In this document: one piece after another, positions 54,271 to 64,000 of the stretch
Layout of the letters: each line of letters begins with the position of its first letter
Position numbering within the stretch: the stretch's first letter is position 1
Source of the DNA: Gordionus sp. m RMFG-2023
Taxonomy: Eukaryota > Nematomorpha > Gordioida > Chordodea > Parachordodidae
Direction of reading: 5' to 3'
Assembly: GCF_954871325.1 (NCBI RefSeq)
Contig: NC_088776.1
Span: 34,954,508-35,018,507, forward strand
DNA: 64,000 nt
Translations under genes and position numbers: made by a program
The notes under the pieces: model-generated
What the model was told of the DNA's origin: nothing
Database searches by the model: none
The model's input: the letters and a program-made list of their open reading frames with translations, nothing else

Positions 54271-54749
54271 TTATCTCGTTAGACGGGAATCAGATGTTTC
54301 TTCACTCTTTAATGGTTCATCTAGCTCTTCTATTCCATCATCCTCTTGTTGGCTTGTGAATTGGAAAACATTACTATCGATTTCTTTATCATTAGAACAT
54401 TTAGGTGATATACCGTTGAATTTTCCATTTAGTGATATATGCGACGTGTCATCTTCAACGTGACTTATTCCATTTGATCTAGGTTCTCCATTGTATAGGC
54501 TTGATTCGTGAGAATCATAATTAGAATCCACGTTTTGCATGGTTAGAATGTCTTCGTCCTTTTCTTTGACACCATTCTGCATTTCCAGGCAATTTTGTTC
54601 ATTAAATTCTTCCGGATCTAGCAAACTCTCTGATTTATCTAATATCATTGGTGTTGTCCTGAAGAACCTTTGGATCAACTCTTTTTGTTTCGGATAAAGT
54701 TTATATAGTTCTTCTTGAGAACTCATTTCAAATTCCTCCTCCTCATAGC
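54271..54749 (-). CDS. Cupin_5 (DUF985) protein, last exon with acidic tail
   Basis: After the acceptor (A-tract then AG at 54751-54750) the exon completes a serine codon and reads YEEEEFEMSSQEELYKLYPK, then QKELIQRFFRTTP. This matches the end of the DUF985 fold (PGFDFEDFEL...RxxLLxxFPxxxxLIxRLT). It is followed by about 115 residues rich in Glu, Asp, Ser and Asn (for example EEFNEQNCLEMQNGVKEKDE) ending DSRLTR-stop. Typical bacterial and fungal members lack such a tail, so it is probably a disordered extension. The reading frame is intact. Confidence 0.85.
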
Positions 54750-54910
54750 CTTTTTTTTAATAAGAAATAAAAATGTTTAAATAAATACTGCTATCAAAAA
54801 AGAGTGCCAAAAATAAACAAATTTGTATAAACTTTTTTAAAATATCTCTTAGTGAATCTAGCAAACATTAATTAGAAAAATAAATTATTAAATTTTATTT
54901 TAAATAAAAC

Positions 54911-55082
54911 TTGGTGAGATAGTAATAGTAGCCAGGCAATAACTTGTCTTATCCTCAACCTCACATGCGAACCAAATATTTGCTGGAATATAAACCTGGT
55001 AATTTGCTAGGGGGTCTCTGGTAGCCATCTTATTACCCAATTTTTTCAATACAAATTCACCCTCGATTGAAAGCATGTAAAT
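54911..55082 (-). CDS. Cupin_5 (DUF985) protein, penultimate exon
   Basis: Between an acceptor at 55084-55083 (TATGCACAG) and donor GTTTTA at 54910, the exon encodes IYMLSIEGEFVLKKLG, then ANYQVYIPANIWFACEVED and KTSYCLATITISPS. The pattern (Y-x-DG...L-G...QxxVPAGxWxA...LVxxTVAPGF) is the core beta-barrel of cupin_5. It joins the last exon in phase 1 across a 161-base intron. Cupin_5 proteins bind small sugar-like ligands in some structures; the substrate here is unknown. Confidence 0.85.
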
Positions 55083-55139
55083 CTGTGCATATATAAAATT
55101 TATACATCATTCATTTTCTTATGGAATATCTTTCATAAT

Positions 55140-55477
55140 AGAAGGCTACAATGGGTAGAGTTTTAACCCAAATGCACATCGTTTCAAAGTTTTTTAACCG
55201 GTTTGCCCATCCGCTTATGGTTTCGTCAAATAATTTTGGCCCACTAAATGTTCGAAAATAATTTATATGTTTGTTTGGCTCTTTATTCATTTTATTTTGA
55301 TTAAGTTTATAAAATATGTAAAATTATGAAATAGAAAATAATATTTAATAAATATAAGTGTACCTTTTCTGCTCATTTCACGCTAAAAATATATAGAATT
55401 TACCCGCCCGCCTACCCGTGCTTACCCACAACCCATGGTTTAAAGGTATACTAAATTCCCGCCTATTGTAAACCTCT
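55140..55477. mobile_element. MITE in the cupin gene intron
   Basis: Left end AGAAGGCTACAATGGGTAG; right end reverse-complemented AGAGGTTTACAATAGGCGGG. Interior words ACCCGCCCGCCTACCCG and ACCCAAATGCAC are decayed. Related to the element at 33595-33934 (AAAGGTCTGCAATGGG ends). Confidence 0.65.
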
Positions 55478-56263
55478 AATACAGAATGCTATTTATACCT
55501 AGGATTCAAAATTTTATAAATAATTTTTTTAAAGCCTAGCAGCCATCATACTTTAAGGAAAAATCTAGTAAATGAAACTGAAATAAATTTGAATGAGAAA
55601 AATAAATAAATAATTTACATTTAAAGTGGATCCGGAATGATACATCCATAGAGATTCAGAATTTTTTAGTCGATGCCAAGGCGAATAATCCCGCCCTGAC
55701 AAGAGGTAATATAATCCGGCGCAAAAATTTCTAATTTTTTTTTCATAATTTATTAATTATATTTTTTTAAAAAAGTGTTATTATTGTAAAATAAAAAATA
55801 TTTGTAAAATTCTATGAAATTAGATCATGTCTTGGAAGAAATAAATTCCATGAAGGAATAAATTCTAAAAAGTTTTTAAATTTTGGGATTCACAATTTAA
55901 ATTTAATCAAATTTAATATAGACTAATTGGAGTCAAAATCTGAGCTATAATTGCATATAATATGCTTGAGGTGCTCGAATTAGGTACATATTATTTTTAT
56001 AATAGTCAAGTACAGCGTTAACCTAAAGAACGGGAATCAGAACCCTTAGAACTGAGTTTATAAAAAGTGTCACCTGGTATACCTGAATTCCTTTAGAATT
56101 TCCAAGGAATCAACTAATTTAAATGCATATTGTTCAAATTTGTGGAAAATGTTTTAGCTGTTAACACGTTAATTTCTGATCACCCAAGAAGAAAACATTA
56201 ATCTTCTTATTTTTTTTCATAAATCTAAAAAAAATTAGTTTTCATTGTTCTTATTATATGCCA
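55478..56263. other. Intron of the cupin gene, no exon recognised
   Basis: A+T-rich. I searched the minus strand for the missing GD box of the cupin fold and found nothing convincing. Confidence 0.4.
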
Positions 56264-56642
56264 TATTGGGATATGGAATCCCTGGGGATTCGGAATCTCT
56301 CGATTTTAAATTCTTTACCGAGGGCGATTTAAAAAAATTTAAATCCGATTTAACCGGAAATGTTTTCAAGCATTTGTAGATTATTTACCCTATAAATTTC
56401 AGCCAATTTCCGCTATAGACATTTTAGTATTTTGTAATTTATATTAAAAATTTATATAAAAATAAATATAATTTAAGAGTAGTTCTAAAGTTCATGGGAA
56501 AATTGTTTTAAATTTAGAGTTTGAGTACTCTATACATGCTGAAATACAATTCCTGTCAAATCAGATTTTTAAAATTTTAAAATCGCCCTTAGTAAATGAT
56601 TTAAAATCGATTCCGAATTCCCATGGATTCCATATCGTAATA
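56264..56642. mobile_element. 379-bp MITE with GATATGGAATCC ends
   Basis: Inverted repeats of about 65 bp: left TATTGGGATATGGAATCCCT, right reverse-complemented TATTACGATATGGAATCCAT. Both continue with ATTCGGAATC, GATTTTAAAT and GGGCGATTT. The ends are flanked by TA, which would fit a TA target duplication (Tc1/mariner-type), but the superfamily is not proven. It lies in the cupin gene intron. Confidence 0.75.
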
Positions 56643-57133
56643 CAACATATATATATATATTTTAATTTAGATATATTTTGGAATTTTATAATTAAGACAA
56701 TTATTTAAATAAATATAAAAGGTTGAATATGATCATTTTTTAAAAAATGAATAAAAGGTTTACTTAGTGTTTAATAATATGTTGCCCAGGCGGTAACTAA
56801 GGAGGAGGGATTTTATGGACAGCTCGCCCCATTAAATTTATTTGTACCCTCCCTAATTTGCGTTTAAAAGTGAATTGTAATTTTTTTAAAAAGTATAAAT
56901 AAAAATAAATTATAATATCCAATTCAGTCATTTATTACAATTTTACTAGGATATATATTACATAGATAACATCTAATTCATATACTAAGCTATTTATTCA
57001 CAATTCTAGTCTAGTTATAGCACATTTGATGAAATATGCAATTTTTAAAAAAAAGTGCATCCCCTAACTGTTCTTCCGAGCAAAAATTTCTAGTCGCTAT
57101 TCTGTTTTCTGCCAAATAGATTAAATATAATGT

Positions 57134-57277
57134 TTAAATGAGATCCTCATCCTTTATATGCCTTTCAAAAATAAAGTTGTTTTGAAAATAAATATTTTTC
57201 TTATTATTTAAGAATACGATTTTAATTAGTGATATTCGCTTCTTCTCCTTATATATAGTCTGCCTCATCTCAGTAGT
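57134..57277 (-). CDS. Possible middle exon of the cupin_5 gene (weak)
   Basis: An open minus-strand stretch reads QTIYKEKKRISLIKIVFLNN, then NFIFERHIKDEDLI-stop. The order of a hydrophobic strand and an ERHIKDEDL word loosely resembles the cupin_5 stretch between the N-terminal motif and the GD box (STxIYYLL...FHxxxSDEIW), and an AG at the right phase precedes QTIYKEKK. However, no GT donor follows before the stop. It may be a chance frame, or the gene may be broken here. Confidence 0.25.
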   Translation of the reverse strand, partial: TTEMRQTIYKEKKRISLIKIVFLNNKKNIYFQNNFIFERHIKDEDLI

Positions 57278-57731
57278 AATTTCTTTGTTTGGCAATATAT
57301 AATTATAGTTTTTCACATCATCTTAAATTATATCTATTATATAGAGAAAAAAATTTATAATTCTGAAAGCGCTTTTAAAATTAATAAACATTTCATTTCA
57401 ATAAATATATGCAATTCATTAATTTTTTATTTTATCTAAATTATAATTGATCAGCCATTTTATATATTTTTTAAGCACTTTCCTTATTCTTCTGAGCAAA
57501 TTTATTTATAAAAAGCATAAAATTTATATTTTACAATGATATTTAGAAAAGTGACCCCGGCTATAGTGTAGCTTCATAGATCATGGGGCCCCTGCAGTTT
57601 ATGTTTACAAACCATACTATTTGATTATCAAAATAATGTTTTCTAATAGCTACATTTTAATGCCTTAAAGAACTGTATATTAATATCATACATTATTAAT
57701 GAAAACAATAAAATGATATGATAAATTAAAC

Positions 57732-57853
57732 CTTTTTTCGTTCGATGGAGGATAATCTACGTATAATTTGGATCTGAATATTTCTTTTGAATACCCATTT
57801 TCTTTTGGGTGCTTTTTCAGGTTTAGGCTTTCTATAATCTTTTCAACGTGCAT
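57732..57853 (-). CDS. Cupin_5 (DUF985) protein, first exon
   Basis: From ATG at 57853-57851 the frame reads MHVEKIIESLNLKKHPKENG, then YSKEIFRSKLYVDYPPSNEK, ending at donor GTTTAA (57731). LNLKKHPKENGYSKEIFRS matches the N-terminal DUF985 motif LxLxPHPEGGxYxETYRS, although the usual GG is NG. It leaves in phase 2. The exon after it has not been firmly identified; a weak candidate is noted at 57134-57300. Confidence 0.8.
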
Positions 57854-60180
57854 TCTATATATAATTTCCACGATATTTATTTAGTTTAGTACAAATAAAA
57901 CGATAAATATATATATTTTATATTAAGTCATATTATCGGTATCGATTTTTATAACAGATTTAAAATTTGGCTAAAATAAAAATTATTAAACTAAAAACTC
58001 CACAAAGTGACTAAATAAGGACAGTTCATTTATGAACACATTGTTTAAGTAAATCTTCCTTAAATTAATAGAAGATTTTAATTGCTATCATTTATTTCTG
58101 AGAGATGAATTAGGTATACTTATTATAGACAAAATCAGGGGCGGACTAGGAGAGAAAAGAGACCGTGAGCAAATATTTGAGGAACCCCACAATAGATTTA
58201 CTTAGTTTATTTCCGATTAAAACTTTCAATCTCTTTTTATAACTTATACATTTTTATATTTCGGTTTTTTATTTTGTCTAGTTTTATATTTTTTTTTACA
58301 TATCATACATAAATATTAATATAAATATAATATAAAAAAAATATATTAATTTAATATACCCTCTCATTTGTCAGCTTAATAATTTTCTTATTCATAATAA
58401 ATTTATATAAATAACTGCCATCATTAAAAAGGATTTAGATAATCCTAGCTAATATTGACCCCCACTATATTTTTAATTATTTTTGTCGTTCACAACTCAG
58501 TAAGAGATAATATAAGCAGATATTCTTATACTTTATATATGCTAATATATGCAAGTGTATTCATATTATATAGACATAGCATCTCGTATAAATAAATCAA
58601 GCATTACTTGCACTTTGTCATGCTTTTGGTTAGCGATTCTTCATTACAACTTTCTTTTATATAACCTTGAATTTCTTTATGATCACTCTCTTCTTCTGGT
58701 ATGTTATTACTATGAAAATGTCTTGCATATTTTTCCTCATTTTAACATTTAAATTGTCATACCGAAAATTAAATTGGTAATTAATTCTTTTAAGATATTC
58801 TTTTCAAAGACTTTTCACTTAAAACTTCTTTGTTAATTTCATTAAACGTCTAAGATGGAATTGGGCATCTGTTATAAGATGTTGATTTTTTTAAAAATCT
58901 TTAGATAAAACCTGTTACTAGCTGATCAATATTATCAAGCAGTAGATTTTAGGAACATAATTTGAGCTTTAATCTAGACCTTACTTTTTTTACACTACCT
59001 CTACCAGGCAGTATTTCCTTTTCAATACAAATATCTTCAGGCATCATCAAATTATCCAAATTTTGATAATAAACTATATTTGTAGCTTTCATTGTGCACT
59101 GAAAGAAAGTCTGTGAAACTCTGATCCCAGAACATATTTTCATTCCAGGCTCTTAGGATGTCTAATTTTTTGTTTATAAGTATCCTAATAGATTCCAATT
59201 TTTTTAGAAAATTTGAGTCATTAATAATGTTTTAAATTTAGTTATTTTATTTAATAAAGCTTCTGATTCGAAAGTCGTTTTATTAAATTAATTGCTGCTA
59301 TATATGAAAGTATGGCGCTAATAGTGGTTGTTCTCCTGTTTATTAAACATCCAGAAAACCATCTTTACGGTCTATCATCTCGTTTCTCCAATATTTTGAA
59401 ACCTTTAAGTTTTTTTAAAATTAGTTTTAGTATACTTTTCTTCGTCCATATTTTCATTCTTTTTTAAGATACATTTTAAATAGCAAGTTTGCTAAGTAAC
59501 GAAAAAAGATTCATCACCTCAAGTTCATTATATTTGACACAAAAGAACTGAGAATATGGCTATAACATCAATCCAAATTTACATATTAGTATCTTGTAAC
59601 ATTCGTATAATTTGTGCTATCTCTTCATTTTGACCATGCTCTAAAGTTAAAAGATTTAAGTGTTTTTATCCAGAGTATTGAAAGGTTAAATATATTGTTT
59701 ATCTACTTAATAATTTTCAGATTTTTAATAGTTATGCAAATAAAAAAATTTAATAAAAAAAATCTCTAAAGATTAAATTCATTTTTGAAATTTATTTTTA
59801 TTTCCGATTTATGTTACAAGGATAACGTTTACAACTTTTATGTAAAATAAAATTTATTGTTTTTGTAAGACTTCAATATAGATAGCAGCTCTCTAATATT
59901 TTTAAGATTAATAAGAGTAAATTAATTATATACCAATTTTTTATTTGGAAATTATTTATGCTTTCTAAAAATTTTATATTCAATTTTTAGTTGGCATGTA
60001 AATTTTAGGAAATTTAACCTACGTTTCCTGACCGATACATGTTCATAGTTTTCAATATCAAAGCTCAACCCATGGTTTTTATCGAAGAGGCAATTTTTCA
60101 AACTTTCTACCATGTGTCCTCTTCTGTATTTATAAAATAAATTATGAAATAATATAGAAGTATATATAAAAAGGTTAAAA
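57854..60180. other. Mostly unassigned; hAT-like end and a decayed coding stretch
   Basis: CAGGGGCGGACTAGGAG at 58136 looks like a hAT end without a partner. On the minus strand at 59143-58949 an open stretch (KATNIVYYQNLDNLMMPEDI...) and pieces near 59640 (HGQNEEIAQIIRMLQDTN) look like a broken transposase, but I do not recognise the family. No host gene. Confidence 0.35.
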
Positions 60181-60189
60181 TAATTTCTG

Positions 60190-60489
60190 AAGAGGCCTAT
60201 TTTAAAAAAAAATTGGTTCGCGCTGATTCGGGCCTAATTTTTTTGAAAAAAGTTGGGCCGGGTCGGGTTTAAATTTGATATATCTTTAAATTTTTGCAAG
60301 AAACAAGGCCGCCAATAAACTCAATTAGGTTCAGTGTAAAATTGTAAACTGTATTGAAAAAAAAATTAATTTCCATATTTAAATAAATTCGGGCCAGGTC
60401 GAGTGGACAAATAATTTTGGCAGGGCGTTTCAGAGCAAATAAAATAAATCTTTCGGGAACGGTCAAGTGGGATATGCAAATCACTTACT
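60190..60489. mobile_element. GGCC-class MITE, related to 24991-25281
   Basis: Contains GATTCGGGCC, GTTGGGCCGGGTCGGG and the block CCATATTTAAATAAATTCGG shared with the other copy in the same order and direction. The right end reverse-complemented is TAAGTGATTTGCATATCCC. The left end is decayed. Confidence 0.55.
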
Positions 60490-61253
60490 AAATAAATAAA
60501 ATATCTTAACCCATAACTATGACCAAACTATAATTTAGAACCAGAATCATAAATTATACCCATAATATTTATAGAAACCATCCAGAATCCTTTTCCAAAA
60601 TTTTTAGGAACCGAAATATATATTTTCAAAATTTTGAGGGATTCATGCGTGAGGGTTTATTTAGTGTTTAAATATTTTTCGAATTTCAGAGTTTGAAGCG
60701 GGAACCTTCGGAACATGGTCAAATAAAGAACTCGTACCAGAATATTTTATTTAAATCTCAAGGAATTGAAACAAGAACTAGAACACTGCCATTTACAAGT
60801 ATATTCAGAATCAGAATCTTTTAGCCTGGGTTATCTGGATCTAATCTTAACCTAGTCTTTATATAAGACAATAAGTAAAGGTGTATAAAAAGTAATATAT
60901 AATATATATTATATTTTGTTGCAATGTTTGACCTTCTTTTCCAAGTAAGAAAGAGTAGTGGGAGAGAGTAAATAAAAGAAGAAAATAAAAAATAAATGTA
61001 ATAAAAAACAAATATTTACTTTATTCATTTTATTATTGTTATTAAGATATTTATTATAATATTACAAGTGTATTAATAAAAATATCTATCCAGGAAAAAA
61101 AATTATGGATTACAAACTCGACCGAACTGAGGGAAAAAATAATTTCTCAATAAAATGTTTTTACAAAATATTTTTTTATTTCAAAAAAGGGTTACTATTA
61201 TGGACAATTTATTTTTTACATTTATTTTATAATAATATCCAATTAAAATATAT
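60490..61253. other. Intergenic DNA, no gene recognised
   Basis: Holds decayed GGAACC/CAGAATC words at 60540-60840, suggesting old repeat debris, and otherwise A+T-rich sequence. Confidence 0.35.
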
Positions 61254-61261
61254 CAATAAAT

Positions 61262-61952
61262 TAGAGATCTGTAAAGCTAGGCCTGCGGTCGAGTCGGTAA
61301 AAATCTAATTGGCAAAGCAATTCCTACATAAATAATTAACAGGAACTGAGTCAGACAATTCATATATAAAAAATCGAGTTGGGCCACAGATCTCTGATTC
61401 TTCATAAACTCTCAATGGGCCAGTCCAGGCATTAAAATTTTAATATATATTTTTTTTTAAATTTCAACTATAATATTTTTATTAATACTATTCAAAATAT
61501 ATTACAATATGGGTATTATTTTATGAGCTATCTAACTAAAATATTAAATCCATAAATTAAACAATAAATTTACAAAAAATTAAACAAGTATTTATTATAT
61601 TATCCAAGTAAATATTAATATATGTATCAAAACACAATTGATTTATAAAACGGCTGTTAAAGAAATAAATAACAATAGACTAGAATAAAAATCATAATGG
61701 ACATTGGGAAAAATTAAATATAGATATAAAAAAAATGTGAGGGTCGGAATATCAGTATAAAAACATTTAACGGGTTAGACTGAGCTTTCAGTAAAACTTT
61801 AACTGGCCCACATGGTTTTAGTAAAATTTTAACAGGTCAGGAAATTAGATTATTGGACTCGGATAAGCCAACAAACATTTAAATGATGGGACATGCTAGG
61901 CAACTGCAAAAAAAATTATGAGCCGAAATGGCCAGGGCCTTGCAGATCTCTA
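61262..61952. mobile_element. Non-autonomous hAT-like element with TAGAGATCTG ends
   Basis: Left end TAGAGATCTGTAAAGCTAGG; right end reverse-complemented TAGAGATCTGCAAGGCCC. The flanks CAATAAAT (61254-61261) and CAATGAAA (61953-61960) agree at 6 of 8. The interior is A+T-rich with GGGCC(A/C) words near both ends. No coding. Its ends link it to the elements at 16529 and 24991. Confidence 0.7.
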
Positions 61953-62089
61953 CAATGAAAATGTCATCTTAAAAATGCTTTCTCAACTTTAATCAAATAT
62001 ATCTACTATGAAATAAAGGGTTACTATTACCTACTTATCTTTTTAATATTGAAATTATGCAGTATTTATTTAGGTCTTATTCAAAATCA

Positions 62090-62400
62090 GTGGCGTTGCT
62101 AACCTTTTTAACGTAAATTTGCTTAAAATGTTTATTTGTTGGTGGGGGTGATGGGGGGGGGGGGGATTAAATTTGTTTCGACTAATCAAAATTGTATGTA
62201 TTTAAAAAAATAAAGGTATCAACCTAAATATTAATACTTTATTTTATTACAATTAATATTTTAATACATTTCAAATAAAATAAATTATCATAATCTCATA
62301 GTTTCCTCACAATAATGTCCTCATCACTAATCGAAGCCATTGACTCAGTCATTTTTTGATTTATATTGCGTAAATGCATGGCTTTATTAACAGAGAAAAA
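62090..62400 (+). mobile_element. hAT-like 5' end fragment
   Basis: CAGTGGCGTTGCTAACC at 62090 followed by a G-tract (62149-62164) resembles the ends of the hAT at 47067-48796 (CAGTGGCGTAGCCAGG then a G-tract). No partner end or transposase found, so the right limit is arbitrary. Confidence 0.45.
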
Positions 62401-62699
62401 ATGGAACAGAAAATTTAGGTGTGCTTATGGAAAAAATTTGAAAGCATGCCAAAAAAATAATAATGTGATGGACTTGGCTCATTCCCCCCCCCACCAATTC
62501 CATTCTAAATTGTGGTTAGTCTCTACCCAAATTTTAAATCTTTGTTGCTTAATTTCAAATATAATCATTTTAAAAAAATTAAAACATAAATTCAATGTTA
62601 TTAAAGTAGCTCGCTACATATTTTAATATGATAGCATTTCTTTTTTTAAAAAAGTAGCTTTAACTTATCTAATATATATAATCGCCGTAATCAAGAAAT

Positions 62700-63580
62700 G
62701 AACGTTTTTGTATAATCTTAATGTTAATTTTTATTTTTTCTATCCTTTCCTAACATCTTAATGTTAAATAAATCGAAGGAGACTATATACCTCTAAAGTT
62801 AAATTATTATTATTTTTTATTTTTTTTATACATCAACGAGATTCGAACCACTGACTTAACGTTCGATAGGCAAACGTTCTTTCCAGTCAGCCTCCCTTCT
62901 ATATTTAATTTTGTAATACAATTCTAACTATATTATGATAAAGTAATTTAAATATATCAATATTTATTTTTTTTATTGGAAGCTCCAGGCTTGGGAAAAC
63001 AATTTTAAAATTATTATCGGTTGGCCAGGTTTTTGAAAAATTATTTAAAATTATATTGGGTTTGGCTGGGCTTGGAAAATATTTTTATAAATTATATTGG
63101 GCCACGCTTGGGGAAAATTTTTCAAATTATTATCAGCTTGGACGCTAGGGAATTTTTTTATTATTAACTATGGATCAAACATTGACCTAAAACAAATAAA
63201 CCCCATAAAATCTGATTTTGATTGTATTTTTAAATTCATAATGATTATATTTTATTCCAGTTCTCAACTACCAAAATTATTATGATCTTTGGTTGGGGTT
63301 GGGAAATTTTTTCAAAATTATTATGGCCTTGGACCTGGCTTGGGAATTTTTTAATATAAGCATAGATGATCAGTATTATTTTAGCAAATAATATTGATAT
63401 GGGTATCAAGTAAAAGCTTTAAATAATTTTGACTCAAAACATAGCATTTAAACTTAGTTTGGCCTGAAGGTGGGAGGGGGATATAAAGAATAAAATTGGA
63501 TATTATTTTAAAATAATAGGTAACAACTATCATAAGAGAGAAAAATTCTCATTCCCCGTCATTTTTGACGGGCTCAGCAA
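62700..63580 (+). mobile_element. Helitron-like element, copy B
   Basis: Inverted homologue of 20987-22385. It runs from a tRNA-like segment (62905-62835 on the minus strand) through repeated GGCTTGGG(A)AA words to GGCCTGAAGGTGGGAGGGGG and the hairpin CCCGTCATTTTTGACGGG (63557-63574). After the hairpin it diverges from copy A and lacks the clear CTAG. Confidence 0.5.
62835..62905 (-). pseudogene. tRNA-like segment in Helitron-like copy B
   Basis: The minus strand reads AGGCTGACTGGAAAGAACG (A-box-like) and GTGGTTCGAATCTCG (a good B box), spaced as in a tRNA, but the anticodon arm does not fold cleanly and acceptor ends do not pair. Best read as a tRNA-derived repeat head. Confidence 0.4.
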
Positions 63581-63744
63581 TGCTGACTAACGTGAGCTCT
63601 GGTACTCTTAGTTATATATTTTTTATTTTGCCATTCAAGAAATATGGGTCATCACATTTTCTCCCTTATTCGATGATAGATGAATCAGAAATTAAGAATA
63701 TCTTATGTGGTGTGATTCACAAATTTACCTCCTTTTCGCCTAAA

Positions 63745-63837
63745 TTTTAATATTTTTATAAAAAAAGTATATTTAGTACCATATACACAAATTAATTACC
63801 CCTCAACCCCGTCATTCTTGAGGGGGTTATTAACTAG
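63745..63837 (+). mobile_element. Helitron-like 3' terminus, second type
   Basis: The hairpin arms CCCCTCAA (63799-63806) and TTGAGGGG (63818-63825) are followed eight bases later by CTAG (63834-63837) and then T. The preceding TAGTACCATATACACAAA block also occurs in copy A at about 22160 in the same direction, without the hairpin. No Helitron enzyme is present in the window. Confidence 0.55.
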
Positions 63838-64000
63838 TATTATTATAATAATACTAAATAAAAAAATAAAACAGATAAATTAAATATACTTGTGTGTGTA
63901 GGGGGTAAATTTTTATTAAAAAATAATATTTATGTCCCCACCCCTTAGTTACACGCCTGTGCTTCCTCTCTCCTAAATTTATATACAGTATAGCACTAAA

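Noticed and set aside
56040-56110. A GIPGDTF word as the missing GD box of the cupin gene
   Set aside because: The surrounding frame lacks the other cupin residues and the sequence resembles decayed GGAATTC-type repeat debris.
58949-59143. Open frame that might be a host exon
   Set aside because: Surrounded by broken coding-like sequence and near a hAT-like end. It looks like a transposase relic, but I could not name the family.

Overview
This is an A+T-rich window from an invertebrate animal genome. The evidence is a multi-exon gene for an extracellular EGF plus discoidin (F5/8 type C) protein, GT-AG introns (some only 39-49 bases long), and a dense, varied load of eukaryotic transposable elements. 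I see no bacterial operon, rRNA or CRISPR. I cannot place the phylum. The very short introns and extreme A+T content are the only lineage hints, and they do not decide it.

Host genes. (1) A plus-strand gene has six exons that I could join by splice phase: 8463-8664, 10818-11059, 13307-13441, 24141-24539, 33251-33354 and 33979-34266. It encodes an unrecognised N-terminal segment, an EGF domain with a long insert, a calcium-binding-type EGF domain, and one discoidin domain split over the last three exons. Its 5' end was not found. (2) A compact three-exon minus-strand gene at 34464-35011 encodes a membrane protein of about 155 residues, tail to tail with gene 1 and 197 bases away. (3) A minus-strand cupin_5 (DUF985) gene runs from 57853 to 54271. 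Its first exon and last two exons are clear; its middle exon is uncertain.

Mobile elements, left to right: a BED-type hAT with three phase-compatible exons (1-1300); a hAT-like MITE (1420-1612); a hAT MITE (2588-3079); a 15-copy 44-bp tandem array (4261-4925); hAT remnants at 12.8-13.3 and 15.7-17.0 kb, the second with a nested GGCC-rich element; a hAT of the DUF4371/ZMYM type with an 8-bp target duplication (18149-20538); a Helitron-like end at 20987; a dimeric tandem array (26445-27355); a P-type MITE (27863-28188) and a hAT-like MITE (28246-28569); a hAT MITE (30478-31056); a piggyBac relic (31517-32816); a 5'-truncated RTE-like LINE with a 10-bp target duplication (36341-37542); a P element with THAP domain, long inverted repeats and a perfect 8-bp target duplication (37897-39691); a Ty3/gypsy fossil (40856-44173); a non-coding LTR element (44977-47032); a hAT with CAGTGGCG ends (47067-48796); another P-type MITE (49593-49874); a second piggyBac relic (49998-51429); a non-LTR retrotransposon 3' fragment (51640-52970); and further GGCC-rich and Helitron-like elements at 60-64 kb.

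How it fits together: the discoidin gene has swollen to more than 25 kb because its introns are filled with transposons, while its exons keep intact frames. The most unusual items are the P element, whose two coding halves face each other and which has P-type MITE relatives nearby, and a 100-bp tandem duplication across an exon-intron junction of the discoidin gene.
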